From Planctomycetota bacterium (GTDB taxonomy: Bacteria > Planctomycetota > Planctomycetia > Pirellulales > Pirellulaceae), in NCBI GenBank assembly GCA_029259935.1, contig JAJDEH010000113.1, positions 1-34,150 of the forward strand: a stretch of 34,150 bases of DNA. Reading direction: 5' to 3'. Made by a program: the position numbers and the translations under genes. Below the pieces are notes generated by a model. The model worked only from the letters and a program-made list of their open reading frames with translations. It had not been told where the DNA came from and ran no database searches. Below, piece by piece: positions 18,101 through 26,728 of the stretch. Positions within the stretch are counted from its first letter, which is position 1, and every line of letters starts with the position of its first letter.

Positions 18101-19183
18101 TTCTCACCCAACGGGCAAGCTCTGGCATTGATCGGCCGTTTCGTCACCATGCTGGACTTGCCCACGGGCGAGTCGCGCAGGATTGGCAGCCGCTCCGATT
18201 CCGGATATGCCATCGCGTTTTCCCCACAGGGCAACCTGATCGCCACGGCCGACCGGGAAGAATCGGTCTGGCTCTGGTCGCTCGCCGGCAAACGCAAATT
18301 GGCGCTCAGCGGCCACGTCCATCGGATTGAGTGCATTGCCTTTTCACCGGACGGGAAGATTGTCGCCACGGGCAGTCGCGACCATACCATCAAACTATGG
18401 GATGTCCAGACAGGCGAGGAACGAACCACGCTGACCGGGCATGCGAACATAGTGAATAGCTTGGCATTCTCGCCCGATGGCGGCACGCTCGTGTCGGGCA
18501 GCACGGACCGCACGGTCCGTTTTTGGCGCGCGGCGACCGAGACCGACGTCGTCGCGTTTCGCAGCCAACCGATCACCATCAAAGCCGAGTTGTTCCACTT
18601 GCAGAATCCAATTGAACGTGCCCGGAACGAGATTCACCGGCTCGGCGGAGAGTTCACTCCCGGCGGTGCCGGTCAGCCGGCGTTGCAAGTGCAACTGACG
18701 AGTTCGGAAGTGAGCGATCAAACACTGGCGACCCTTGTCTCGCTGGAAGAACTACAGCAACTACAACTATTCAACACCAGCGTCACCAGCGAGGGCCTGA
18801 AACAGCTATCGGAGTGCAAATCCCTTGTGCAGTTGGAGCTGATCGGGAATACCGTGAACGACGATTGGCTGGCGGGCTTGCAACAGTTCCCGCGACTCAC
18901 GACCCTGGTCGCCGGCATGGGCATTCAACCGAAAAGTCCCGACCCTAGTGCCCAGCCCGTCGCCAATTCGATCACCGACTCGGGACTCATCCATCTGTCA
19001 CGTTTAACAGGACTGACTCATCTGACCTTGGACAATACACGGGTGACGGACAAGGGACTCAAGCATCTGACGGGCCTTACGCAGTTGCGTCGGCTTCAGT
19101 TGTTCCGCACGCCGGCGGTTACCGACCAAGGACTTGACAATCTGCGTACCCTGTTGCCCGCTTGCAAAGTCGAGAATTACTGA
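15200..19183 (+). CDS. Membrane Ser/Thr protein kinase with 14 WD40 repeats and C-terminal LRRs
   Basis: Encodes 1327 residues. Residues 1-95 are a helical N-terminus of the type that precedes planctomycete kinases. The kinase domain (about 97-370) has the Gly loop IARGGMGVIYKA, the Lys in VAVKLI, the catalytic HRDLKPSN, DFG, and a P-P-E-Q activation-segment end, so it should be active. One membrane helix follows (about 391-413), then an Ala/Arg/Glu-rich coiled coil (about 415-475). Residues of about 525-1113 hold 14 WD40 repeats ending in forms of SPDGK...SGS.D.T..LWD, enough for two seven-bladed propellers. The C-terminus (about 1160-1327) has leucine-rich repeats of the T-D-x-G-L-x-x-L type. 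The kinase would be cytoplasmic and the sensor part outside. It probably works with the ECF sigma factor 42 bases upstream. GGGAG lies before ATG 15200. The ligand is unknown. Confidence 0.93.
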   Translation: MTAGSLDSAARDERVNEAIADYLDAVHAGQVPDEQEFLRQHTDVAADLRQFLANRKQFQQLADSLGPISSNALQVAGQPTLAGFSVTDDGEATPLQGATLRYFGDYVLLEQIARGGMGVIYKARQESLNRVVAVKLILAGELASEDDVKRFYSEAKVAASLHHPNIVAIHEVGQHQGQHYFSMDYVRGTSLAEQIRRQPLSTEDAVQYVKTIAEAIHYAHQQGTLHRDLKPSNILIDEQNQPRITDFGLAKQVSGDSDLTATGQILGTPNYMPPEQAMAKPSLIGPPSDVYSLGAVLYELLTGRPPFVGGTAIETLLQVRQAEVVTPRLLNPYVPRDLETICLKCLDKEPHRRYATAAQLAEDLDRYLTDEPILARPLSLPVRAWKWCRRKPLVATLYTVVMLAFFVVMSQWMRAEYHRLREVQARIAAVKAKARADHEAIRAANLALRAENLARSSQSHALAAEKARKQRERSLYIARMTLATQAVDQGNFRRASSLLEKYGPHTSLQYLRGFEWHYLWRRVNHTGALTVLHGQRVYAVDVTSDGRWLVTGGRDGTAKLWDLESGQLEGVFKGHEGYVACLAISPDGEKLCTGSNDHTIKLWDMESRQPLATIASHEQDVRGVAFSTDGKLIASAGWDHTVRIHAADGGKEIAVYRDHTNAVFAVAFSPDGKSLVSTSLDQTIRLWNLESGKSVLTINKPRGQRAYAIAISPDGKTIASGSSDDGGSVELWDLETGEKKAQFTGHLGFVDAVAFSPDGTTLASGSFDQTVRLWDVATGEQREIFRGHAGYVRAVRFLPGGSSIVTGSFDGMAKVWRLGDDKNLSTAVDRGALATAWSPDGQTVAVGTWGFGVYLIDTATGQLQHTLEGHTGTVYRTTFSGDGKLVASASRDKTVRVWDVETGMLQHTFEGHTSAVRCLAIAPDGTTVVSADEQGEIALWNIENGQLIQSHQHTDEDGKPHPISALVFSPNGQALALIGRFVTMLDLPTGESRRIGSRSDSGYAIAFSPQGNLIATADREESVWLWSLAGKRKLALSGHVHRIECIAFSPDGKIVATGSRDHTIKLWDVQTGEERTTLTGHANIVNSLAFSPDGGTLVSGSTDRTVRFWRAATETDVVAFRSQPITIKAELFHLQNPIERARNEIHRLGGEFTPGGAGQPALQVQLTSSEVSDQTLATLVSLEELQQLQLFNTSVTSEGLKQLSECKSLVQLELIGNTVNDDWLAGLQQFPRLTTLVAGMGIQPKSPDPSAQPVANSITDSGLIHLSRLTGLTHLTLDNTRVTDKGLKHLTGLTQLRRLQLFRTPAVTDQGLDNLRTLLPACKVENY

Positions 19184-19352
19184 CTCGCGTTCGCAATTAC
19201 CAACTGGATGGGTTACCGTGATCGCACACCATCGAATCCAAATATTCGCGAGGTAGGACGATGAGTTTACCCAGTCTGGGCATGTCGTCGTGCCTGCCTG
19301 GTGCCCAGAGTGAATGATCCCGTTGCCAACAGTAGGACCGAGGTACGAGCCG

Positions 19353-20105
19353 ATGCGACCGAGACTGCTTTCGTTGTTGTTCATAGCCGTTACCTTGCTC
19401 GTCAGCGAAAGTGTTGACGCGCAGCAACAAGCCTCGCAGCCGCGGACTCTGCGAGTGCTATTCATTGGCAACAGCCAATTTGCCGGCTGGGACGTTCCGC
19501 GGATGGTTCAGGAATTGTCCGAATCCGCCTCGCCGGATCGTCCGCGGCTGGTTTGTGAAAGTTGGCTCAAAGGCGGTGCGTGGCTGCAGACTCATCTCGA
19601 CAACCCCCAGACCTTACCGAAGCTCGATTCCGAGAAGTGGGACTTTGTCGTACTGCAGGAACATTATCGGGCACCCAGCAAGGCGGGGCGGAAGAAGTTC
19701 TTTGATTCCGCCCGCACGTTTCACAAGGAGATCGCAAAACGTAAAGCAAAGACCGTTTTCTACGCCAGCCCTAATATCGAATCGGCCGGCAAGGAAGGGT
19801 TCGCCGCGATTCACGACGTCACCGTGGAGTTGGCCGCGCAAGTCAACGCCGATGTCGCGCCCGCTGGTGCCACTTGTCTGAGGGTTTGGAAGAAATCTCC
19901 CAAACTCGACTTGCATCACAAAGATCGAGCCCATCCCAACTACAAGGCGGCCTACATCGGCGCGTGTTGTCTGTACGCCACGATGACGAAGCAAAACCCC
20001 GTTGGGCTGACGAACAAATGCGGGAAGGGCCAAGTCTCGGCGGAAGAAGCCAAACTGTTTCAGAAAGCGGCCTGGGAACAGTATCAGGAAACAACTGCGC
20101 CTTGA
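19353..20105 (+). CDS. Secreted SGNH/GDSL-type hydrolase-like protein
   Basis: Encodes 250 residues. ATG 19353 has GAGG about 12 bases upstream and opens a signal peptide (LLSLLFIAVTLLVS, cleavage near VDA-Q). The first strand ends in LRVLFIGNSQF, where Ser41 is at the place of the GDSL nucleophile. WDFVVLQEHY follows as the strand with Gln-Glu. Near the end, DRAHPN gives Asp191 and His194 in the D-x-x-H spacing of block V of SGNH enzymes. Length is usual for the fold. The closest group I recall is the DUF4886-like subset of SGNH proteins. The substrate (perhaps an acyl or acetyl ester on a sugar) is unknown. The DUF1501 gene starts 77 bases downstream and could share its transcript. Confidence 0.7.
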   Translation: MRPRLLSLLFIAVTLLVSESVDAQQQASQPRTLRVLFIGNSQFAGWDVPRMVQELSESASPDRPRLVCESWLKGGAWLQTHLDNPQTLPKLDSEKWDFVVLQEHYRAPSKAGRKKFFDSARTFHKEIAKRKAKTVFYASPNIESAGKEGFAAIHDVTVELAAQVNADVAPAGATCLRVWKKSPKLDLHHKDRAHPNYKAAYIGACCLYATMTKQNPVGLTNKCGKGQVSAEEAKLFQKAAWEQYQETTAP

Positions 20106-20182
20106 CCCCGGCCACCGCGAATGATTACAGTAGGCAAACCGATCAGTGCTTACTTATGTGTCAAGCGCGAAGGGAAAATCCC

Positions 20183-21553
20183 GTGGCGACATTGAGAGAC
20201 GGCAACAAGCGAAGGCCTTTTGACCGCCGCTGGTTTCTGAGTAGCAGCAGTGTCGCGGTCGGCGCGTTTGCTTTGCCGACGATCGCCTCGTCGCGAGCAT
20301 CGGCGAACGATGAACCGTCCAGCCGCGGCCAAGCCAAACAGGCGATTGTGATTCTGCTGCAAGGTGGTTGTTCGCATCTTGATACGTGGGATCTAAAGCC
20401 GAATGCGCCTTCCGAAATTCGCGGCGAGTTTCAGCCGATCGCCACCAGCTTGCCGGGAGTTTCGATTTGTGAGCATTTGCCTCTGCTGGCCCAGCGGGCG
20501 CACCGCTACAACGTGCTGCGCAGCGTGCATCATGCCACTCCCAGTCACGAGGCGGCCATTCATTGGGTGTTGACCGGTTATAACTATCCCGGCGCGAACA
20601 CCACCACGCGAAACCGCAACATCAAACCGTCGATGGGTTCGATCGTGGCGAAAAGCTTGCAGTCCCGCCAGCCAGGGCTGCCGCCCTACGTTTGCATTCC
20701 CGACAAGGGGCAACTGGGCGACCGCGTGCGGTATGCGGCGGCGAACTTTTTAGGCATGGCCCACGATCCGTTCGAGTCGGGGCTGCCACCTTCGGACGCG
20801 AAGAGCGCCTTCAAGATGCCGCCCAACCTGAGTGTCTCGAAAGGGGCCGACTTGCGGCGCTTCGATCATCGGCTGAAACTGCTTCAGCAATTGGATCAAC
20901 TGCCCCGTCTGCTCGATGCCAGCGGCACGATGGACGGAATGGACGTCTTTCAGCGCAAAGCAATGGATATGCTGGCCCACAAGACAACGCGCGACGCCTT
21001 CGATCTTTCCCAGGAACCGGCCGACCTGCGCGAACGATACGGCAACACGCGAGTCGGTCAAGAGGCGATCCTCGCCCGGCGACTAGCCGGAGCCGGAGTG
21101 CCATTCACGCTGGTGAATTTTTCCATCAACCAAGAATGGGACACACACTCCAACGGTTTCAAAACACTGAAGAACACGCGGCTGCCCGAATTCGACCGGG
21201 CCGTTTCGGCATTGATCGATGATCTCGAACAGCGCGGGCGACTGGACTCAACGCTGGTCGCCGTGATCACCGAGTTCGGACGAACCCCCACCATCAACAA
21301 GACGGCGGGCCGCGATCACTGGTCGAACGTGTTTTCGATCGTGATGGCCGGCGGCGGCCTCACCTCGGGCCAGTTCATCGGCACCAGCAATCCTCGGGGC
21401 GAAGTCCCACAAGACCGCCCCATTCACATCAACGACGTGCTGGCCACGATCTATCGCCAACTCGGTGTGCCGACCAATCTCGTCCACAGCGACGAAGGGG
21501 GCCGCCCCGTCCCGGTCTTATACAGGGGCAAACCGATCAGCGAATTGCTGTAA
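20183..21553 (+). CDS. DUF1501 secreted protein (sulfatase/phosphatase-like fold)
   Basis: Encodes 456 residues from GTG 20183, which has AGGGAA eight bases upstream; ATG 20156 is an in-frame alternative without one. The start carries a twin-arginine signal: DRRWFLSSSSVAVGAFALPT, ending near ASA. The body has the DUF1501 order: AIVILLQGGCSHLDTWDLKP, a GEFQPIATSLPGVSICEHLP-type segment, SVHHATPSHEAAIHWVLTGY, and the late VITEFGRTPTIN and GRDHWSNVFSIVMAGGG motifs. The family has an alkaline-phosphatase-like fold with unproven substrates and is abundant in planctomycetes. It usually sits beside DUF1549/DUF1553 (PSCyt) genes; none is here, so it is a lone copy. It should be exported folded by Tat. 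Confidence 0.88.
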   Translation: MATLRDGNKRRPFDRRWFLSSSSVAVGAFALPTIASSRASANDEPSSRGQAKQAIVILLQGGCSHLDTWDLKPNAPSEIRGEFQPIATSLPGVSICEHLPLLAQRAHRYNVLRSVHHATPSHEAAIHWVLTGYNYPGANTTTRNRNIKPSMGSIVAKSLQSRQPGLPPYVCIPDKGQLGDRVRYAAANFLGMAHDPFESGLPPSDAKSAFKMPPNLSVSKGADLRRFDHRLKLLQQLDQLPRLLDASGTMDGMDVFQRKAMDMLAHKTTRDAFDLSQEPADLRERYGNTRVGQEAILARRLAGAGVPFTLVNFSINQEWDTHSNGFKTLKNTRLPEFDRAVSALIDDLEQRGRLDSTLVAVITEFGRTPTINKTAGRDHWSNVFSIVMAGGGLTSGQFIGTSNPRGEVPQDRPIHINDVLATIYRQLGVPTNLVHSDEGGRPVPVLYRGKPISELL

Positions 21554-21570
21554 CGGCTGCGAGACGACGT

Positions 21571-23004
21571 TCATCGTTCAAGCACAATTTCGGCGGTGTG
21601 CAGGGTCGCCGAACCGTCTTCGGCGTGCTTCAGGTAGACGATCTTGTTTCCCTCGGCCGATTGCGGCTCCCAGTCGGCGTCGCCTAGCGACCATTGTTGG
21701 CCATTGAGCGCGTCGTGCAAAATGATGGTCTGCTCAAGTTTCTTGTCACGCCATGAGTTTGAAAGCAGCATGGTGGTTGGCACAGGTCCAGGTCCAACCG
21801 GAAATCGGGCTTCGATCTGGCCCGCCGGTTTTCCCACAATTCGATCCCACACTCGCACCTTGTTGCCGTCGACGTAGTACACAAAGCGGCCGTCTTGAGT
21901 CCATCGTGTCTCAAGGTCGTCAAGCTGGCTGTCGTCGTCCAGCGGCAACGTCGCGGTGGTTTCTTTCACTTCCAAGTCAAACAGAATGAGTGACTCGCGA
22001 CGATACCAACAGACAACGTCCGCCGTTGGACAGACGCTGAAATTGGCGCTTCCAATCCCCAGCGATTCTTTCTTCAGATCAGGTAAGGATACCAAAGACA
22101 TCTCGTCATCCGCGTTCACGATCAAAGCGTTGCCGGTGCGATCGAACTTTGCAAACACAATTTCTTCACTTTGTTTGATTTTCCCCGGTTTCTGGTCCAT
22201 CAGATCCCAGAGGAAAACGTTGGACCCGAACCGATCAGCACTAACATCAAATGACGACAAGACCATGCGGCGTCCCGTGGGGCAAAACGGATTGAGCCGG
22301 GGATAGATCGACGCCAAGTCGCTGTTGACCAGCGGCAGCGAGATCGGGCGGTCCGTTTCTTGTTGGAGGTGACGCAAGGTGAGCTGAAATCCGCCCTCGG
22401 CACGACGTAAATAGAGCAACTGCCGGCCCTCGGGATCGAGTCGAACCAGCGGCCAGAAAGTTCTCCTGTCGAATCGCCAAGCTTCGTCGCCCGTCGGAAA
22501 CACCTGCCGGTGATTTTCCAATCGAGCTTCTCCGTTCGGCGAATCAACCGGCAGCACGCGCCGCAAGATAATTTTCGGCAAGCGGCCGGCAGCAGGCTCG
22601 GTGACACGGAACTCAATTAGATCGTCCGACAAAAACTCCAGGACGACGGCAAACGTGTCTTTCTGAATGGTGAATTCCAGTTCTAGCTTTTTGAATTTGC
22701 TCTCTTCGCCGACAAACTTCCAAGTGCCCGCGGGATGCTCGACGTCTTTCATCTTCACGCGCTGGCGGATCGCAAGCACGCCATCCTTGGTGAATTCATA
22801 CAGCGTGGAAGTGATCCCTTGTTCGCGGGCTTGCTGAATTTCTTTCGCCGATCTGCCCCCCAACGCGGCCGTTTCTTTCGTGTCGATCCGCCACTTGCCG
22901 AGCAGCCGCGATTGCAACTGCTGAGCCTTCACGAAATTCGCCGGCCCCAGCGTGGCCGCCAAAAACAAGAATTGAAACACCGCCAAAATCTTGAAGTGAG
23001 TCAT
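21571..23004 (-). CDS. Secreted lipocalin-like plus beta-propeller-like protein
   Basis: Encodes 477 residues. A signal peptide (ILAVFQFLFLAATLGPAN, cleavage near VKA-Q) is followed by a domain of about 120 residues: LLGKWRID, then YEFTKDGVLAIRQRV, GTWKF and LEFTIQKDTFAVVLEFLSDDLIEFRVT. That order (LxGxW...F..DG...GxW...DD..F) is typical of lipocalin-like beta-barrel domains. The rest (about residues 165-477) is made of repeated strand blocks such as LDPEGRQLLYLRR and TQDGRFVYYVDGNKVRVWD, like TolB or WD40-like propellers. It lies tail to tail with the DUF1501 gene (17 bases apart). The upstream region carries a promoter and palindrome (23131-23160). Function unknown. Confidence 0.65.
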   Translation of the reverse strand: MTHFKILAVFQFLFLAATLGPANFVKAQQLQSRLLGKWRIDTKETAALGGRSAKEIQQAREQGITSTLYEFTKDGVLAIRQRVKMKDVEHPAGTWKFVGEESKFKKLELEFTIQKDTFAVVLEFLSDDLIEFRVTEPAAGRLPKIILRRVLPVDSPNGEARLENHRQVFPTGDEAWRFDRRTFWPLVRLDPEGRQLLYLRRAEGGFQLTLRHLQQETDRPISLPLVNSDLASIYPRLNPFCPTGRRMVLSSFDVSADRFGSNVFLWDLMDQKPGKIKQSEEIVFAKFDRTGNALIVNADDEMSLVSLPDLKKESLGIGSANFSVCPTADVVCWYRRESLILFDLEVKETTATLPLDDDSQLDDLETRWTQDGRFVYYVDGNKVRVWDRIVGKPAGQIEARFPVGPGPVPTTMLLSNSWRDKKLEQTIILHDALNGQQWSLGDADWEPQSAEGNKIVYLKHAEDGSATLHTAEIVLER

Positions 23005-23042
23005 TTCACCTTCCCGTGGAGCGAGCGTAAACGATTCGTTTC

Positions 23043-23070
23043 ATTTCACGTCAGAGGGATTTCACGTCAG
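23043..23070. repeat. Two 12-bp direct repeats upstream of the propeller-like gene
   Basis: ATTTCACGTCAG occurs at 23043-23054 and 23059-23070, a 16-base period. It lies 39-66 bases before ATG 23004 of the minus-strand gene, downstream of its promoter candidate, so it is in the leader. It could be a protein binding site or chance duplication. Confidence 0.45.
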
Positions 23071-23130
23071 CGAGCATGCAACGGGCAAGACGCGCGATAC
23101 AAGTGCACGCCGACAGGAAACCGGGTATCA

Positions 23131-23160
23131 ATTATAGAGAGGTTGATCAATGATCAACAA
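23131..23160 (-). promoter_or_regulatory. Promoter candidate with overlapping palindromic operator
   Basis: On the minus strand a perfect TATAAT (23136-23131) is preceded by TTGTTG (23160-23155) at 18 bases, a weak -35. A 17-base palindrome, GTTGATCA-A-TGATCAAC (23142-23158), covers the spacer and the -35, the usual place for a repressor site. Transcription would run toward the gene that starts at 23004, about 120 bases away. Confidence 0.5.
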
Positions 23161-23208
23161 TGGAGATGACGGCTTGCGCGAATTTGCCTGGAGTACCAAG
23201 TCCCACGA

Positions 23209-26200
23209 TCAACCGTTCGGGTCCACCGGCGGAAGTAACTCGATGTCCTTGTCGGCAGGTTCGTCCGATTCCTCTTGGGACTCGCTTGCGGGAGCAAGAC
23301 TGGCGCTGATCACCTTGTAACCGGGCAGCGGGACATGCCGCATGCGTCGGATCTTCTTGCTGTGCCACACCGGAGGCAGCTCGCCATAGGTTGGGCCGGC
23401 GTTGCGCGGATAGATGGGATCGGGTTTGGGCACGTATTCGTCGTTGGTTAACTCAGGCCAGAAGCCGGTTTCGTCCAGTATCAGCAATTCCAAATCGAGA
23501 GCGAATTGGGCTCGATTGAGGATGTAGTCGATCCGCCGGTTGGCAACGAGGATCAAGCTTTGCTGGAACGCGTTCTGAGCTTCCAAAAAGTCGCGGGCGG
23601 TCAACTGCCCCAGACCGAGCGTCAATTCCAGCCGCGTGCTGAATACTCGTTCCGACGCCAAGGCCGCGCTGGCGACGATAATGTCGTACTGGGCCCGGTC
23701 AAGTTCGAGCTGCCGCAAATCGTTGCGCACATCGAATTTGATTCTGTCTTCCAGTGCCATCAGGCTGCGTCGGCCGGCTTGAAAATTGATCAGCGACCGG
23801 CGATAGCCGTTGCGTTGCGCGCGTCGATTGAGTGGCAAGTCGAACGTGGCCCGTAGTTCGGTCCGGCTGTCGCGAAAACTGAACGCGAAAGGACGGTTGT
23901 TTCGCGTTTGAAACGACTGGCGAACATTCAGGTTCAGCACGGATTTCAATTCGTCGGCGGCAATCTTGACCGCCCGCCAATCGTCGGCCAAGAATCCCCG
24001 TTCGTTCATCAAGTCCAGCCGTTGGACCAAGCCGGTCACCATTGCGTCGTCGACGTGCATGTCGACCGGCGTGAGCCCCAGTTTGGAATCCGCCACCAGC
24101 GTTCGGTTGGCTTGCAGCAACTGATGGGTGTCTTCGATTGTCTGCCGCAACTCCTCCTCGGCCGCAGGTCGATCGGCGGCGTTGGCGAGTTGGCCGGCCG
24201 CTTGGAACAGCGCCGCCGCGTCATCCAAAAACTGCTCGGCATCGGCTCGCAGCAACCGCAAGTCTTCCGCGCCGACACCTCGTTCACGCAGTTCCTTGGC
24301 TTTCGCTTGCATGTCTACAAGCCGCTGAAGAACCTGGTCTCTTTCGTCCGAATCCGTGGCCGCATCGATAAACCGAGAAGCCAAGTCGATCCGCGCTTGC
24401 ACCAGATCCATGGTGCGAAGGAAGAGAAAAATCGGAGCGGCGGGTGGTTCCGAACGGCGAGTGTCTTCCAACTGGACACGGACGCGGTCGGCCGCTTCCT
24501 GCGATTCATGGATTCGAAGGCGGATGCGAAGTTTCTCAAGTTGTTCGTTTTCGATCGCTTTGCCTTCCAACTGGCCTCGCAGCTTGAGCCAATTGGCGGA
24601 CCGATCGATCAGCACGATGGCGGTACTGAGAATTTCTTCCCGGTCCGGCGTGGGGACCGACAGCCGCTCTCTAACTCGAGCGCGCGACCGCCGCATCAGT
24701 TCCGCGGCCACCTCGATCTCGTCGCGAAGCGTGAGCTGTTCGAGCTCCGTCAGATCCAAGTTGATGGGCATTTCGGTGGGCAGACCCATGGTGAGCTTCA
24801 AATTGTCGAGCCCCGTTTCCAAATTGTTACAAGTGCCGATCAACGTGCTGCGGCCGCCCAACATCTGTTGCTCGACCTGATCGATTTGAAAGCGCGGCGG
24901 CGCGTCCGCAATTTGTGCTCGCACTTCGGCCTCGGCTTGGTCGAGCGCGCGGACCAAGGAGAAGTAATTCTGCGCGTTGATTTCGATCTGCCGGTACGTC
25001 CGCAACAGGCCGTAGTAATCACTCGCTAACTGGAAAAAGAACGTCTTGCGGAACCTGGCATAATCGCGCGCCGCGTAAACGACATTTCGTTCCGCCTGCG
25101 TCAGCGGTTCCAACAGGACGTCTCGTTGAAAGATGCTTTGCGAAAGTTCGAACAGCAGATTAGAGCTGATGTCTTCGGCAAAGCCCTGCGGTCCGTTAAA
25201 TGTCAGGACGACGTTGTTCGCGAAGCGGGCGATCAACGTGCCTCCCAAGGCAATCATCTTTTCCAGCTGCAACGTGGAAGGGACGCTGAGCGTGTTGACG
25301 GTGATGCCATCGGTACGAACGTGGTTAAAGTTGACCGACGTACCGTTGAGGTTCGGCGAGAATTTGAGCAAATAATCGAACCGCTCAAGAGTCAGCGCCA
25401 GGGCCGCCGCGTAGAGTTGTTCCTTTTGTGTTTGATATTCACGGCTGTTGAGTACCGCCAACTGATAGATGTCGTAGAAAATTAGCTTCTGGGCGTCATC
25501 CAACAATCCCTCGCCCGGATCCTTTTTGAATTGCCGCCGGTATTCTTCCTGAATTGGTTCGAACTCCAACATTCGGGACAGGCAGCGGTCCGGAAGTTCA
25601 TCCCAGTACACCTCGGGAATGGGCTGAATTGGCAGGGTTCCATTCGGTTCGTCAGCGGGCGAGGTGCGAGGATCGGCTTTCTCCCCTTCGTCGGCTCCCT
25701 TTTCCAATGGGTTATCGTTTGCAGCATCGTCGGGCGGGCCTTCAACATTCTCGGGAGCGTCCAGAGTTGGCGCGGGCAGTGGCTCAACGAGAGATGCGAT
25801 ATGCCGACCCGCGTGCGGTTGTTCGGCGTGAAACGTAGTCTGCTGGATCGGGGCGCTTTCCGAAACGGGTGGCAACCGTCGCAGCTCCTGCGACAAATTC
25901 GGCTGTTCACTCGCGCCCTTGCTCGGTGATTTTTCAGCGGACTTGTATTGGTCGCTCAGTTCGCTTGGCAAAACCGGCGGCAAGTTGTAGCAGTGCAGGT
26001 GCGGCCCAGGGTGCGGAAGCGCCGGATCGTCGCGGTGGCTGGGATCAAACAAGCGGGATTGTGACGGCGGATCGAGACTGTACCACGGCGGCAATTCCCA
26101 CGGACGACGGCAAGTTTTTTCGTGCAGAATGCGGTGCGTCTCCCGGTCGGCGCGCAGGTGAAAACGGGAACGCTTATGCAAGCAACTTGGCAAAAGGAGG

Positions 26201-26262
26201 CAGGCCAGGATGAGTGCCCAGATCCCCCATCGAGTCCGAGAAGATCGCCACGGTCGCCACAT
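23209..26262 (-). CDS. TolC-family outer-membrane lipoprotein with a long N-terminus and a helical insertion
   Basis: Encodes 1017 residues, about twice the usual TolC size. The N-terminus has a basic start, a hydrophobic core and LLPSC, a lipobox-like site with Cys27. Residues of about 28-255 are Pro/Glu/Asp-rich and probably disordered. The TolC-like part begins near 258 (YQLAVLNSREYQTQKEQLYAAALALTLERF) and includes NVVYAARDYARFRKTFFFQLA. The second half restarts near 729 with VTGLVQRLDLMNERGFLADD and ends with LDLELLILDETGFWPEL. Between them, about 220 residues (505-725) of charged helix do not belong to a standard TolC protomer. It should form the outer-membrane channel of the export set with the adaptor and permease upstream on the same strand, although the EF-hand gene lies between. 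GGAG stands 13 bases before ATG. Confidence 0.82.
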   Translation of the reverse strand: MWRPWRSSRTRWGIWALILACLLLPSCLHKRSRFHLRADRETHRILHEKTCRRPWELPPWYSLDPPSQSRLFDPSHRDDPALPHPGPHLHCYNLPPVLPSELSDQYKSAEKSPSKGASEQPNLSQELRRLPPVSESAPIQQTTFHAEQPHAGRHIASLVEPLPAPTLDAPENVEGPPDDAANDNPLEKGADEGEKADPRTSPADEPNGTLPIQPIPEVYWDELPDRCLSRMLEFEPIQEEYRRQFKKDPGEGLLDDAQKLIFYDIYQLAVLNSREYQTQKEQLYAAALALTLERFDYLLKFSPNLNGTSVNFNHVRTDGITVNTLSVPSTLQLEKMIALGGTLIARFANNVVLTFNGPQGFAEDISSNLLFELSQSIFQRDVLLEPLTQAERNVVYAARDYARFRKTFFFQLASDYYGLLRTYRQIEINAQNYFSLVRALDQAEAEVRAQIADAPPRFQIDQVEQQMLGGRSTLIGTCNNLETGLDNLKLTMGLPTEMPINLDLTELEQLTLRDEIEVAAELMRRSRARVRERLSVPTPDREEILSTAIVLIDRSANWLKLRGQLEGKAIENEQLEKLRIRLRIHESQEAADRVRVQLEDTRRSEPPAAPIFLFLRTMDLVQARIDLASRFIDAATDSDERDQVLQRLVDMQAKAKELRERGVGAEDLRLLRADAEQFLDDAAALFQAAGQLANAADRPAAEEELRQTIEDTHQLLQANRTLVADSKLGLTPVDMHVDDAMVTGLVQRLDLMNERGFLADDWRAVKIAADELKSVLNLNVRQSFQTRNNRPFAFSFRDSRTELRATFDLPLNRRAQRNGYRRSLINFQAGRRSLMALEDRIKFDVRNDLRQLELDRAQYDIIVASAALASERVFSTRLELTLGLGQLTARDFLEAQNAFQQSLILVANRRIDYILNRAQFALDLELLILDETGFWPELTNDEYVPKPDPIYPRNAGPTYGELPPVWHSKKIRRMRHVPLPGYKVISASLAPASESQEESDEPADKDIELLPPVDPNG

Positions 26263-26728
26263 ACTGCCGTTACTCCGTTACGGCGGACTTGTAAACAATG
26301 CAACCTCGCGGGCGAACACCCTTCCATGGCATCCAACAAGAGACCCGGGCTTTGGCCTCGGCGGTCCCCACGGTCGCAATCCAAAGTGATTATCGGGGCC
26401 GCCTTCGACTGGCCTTAACACTGGCGGAGCGGAGTTGCAGCGAATTGCCACTCAACTCCCACGTCGTGATCATTCGACGGGTCGTAGGGGATGGTGCGCG
26501 AGTTGGGGAAAGGGAATATTCAGACCAGGTGGCAAACTCAGCGAAGGACCTCAAGTTGGCATGTCAATTGAAATCGGCAAATAACGTGTACTTTTAGTGC
26601 CGTCGGTCGTTTATCATGATGTCGTCCATCGACTTGCCGCCACCGGACCACGGCAAAAAAACGACCGCGATAAGGCCCGCTTCGCCATTCTTAATCTCTC
26701 CTTGGCTCATGTCTAAAGGGAACATTTC
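26263..26728. other. Divergent intergenic region between the TolC-like and EF-hand genes
   Basis: No gene is supported; the open frames have no ribosome binding site or recognisable domain. It should contain both divergent promoters. The only hint is TTGGCA at 26556-26561, but the -10 position beyond it is poor. Confidence 0.5.

Noticed and set aside
19874..20182. Long N-terminal extension of the DUF1501 protein
   Set aside because: It overlaps the SGNH-like gene in another frame and would put about 100 residues before a clear Tat signal.
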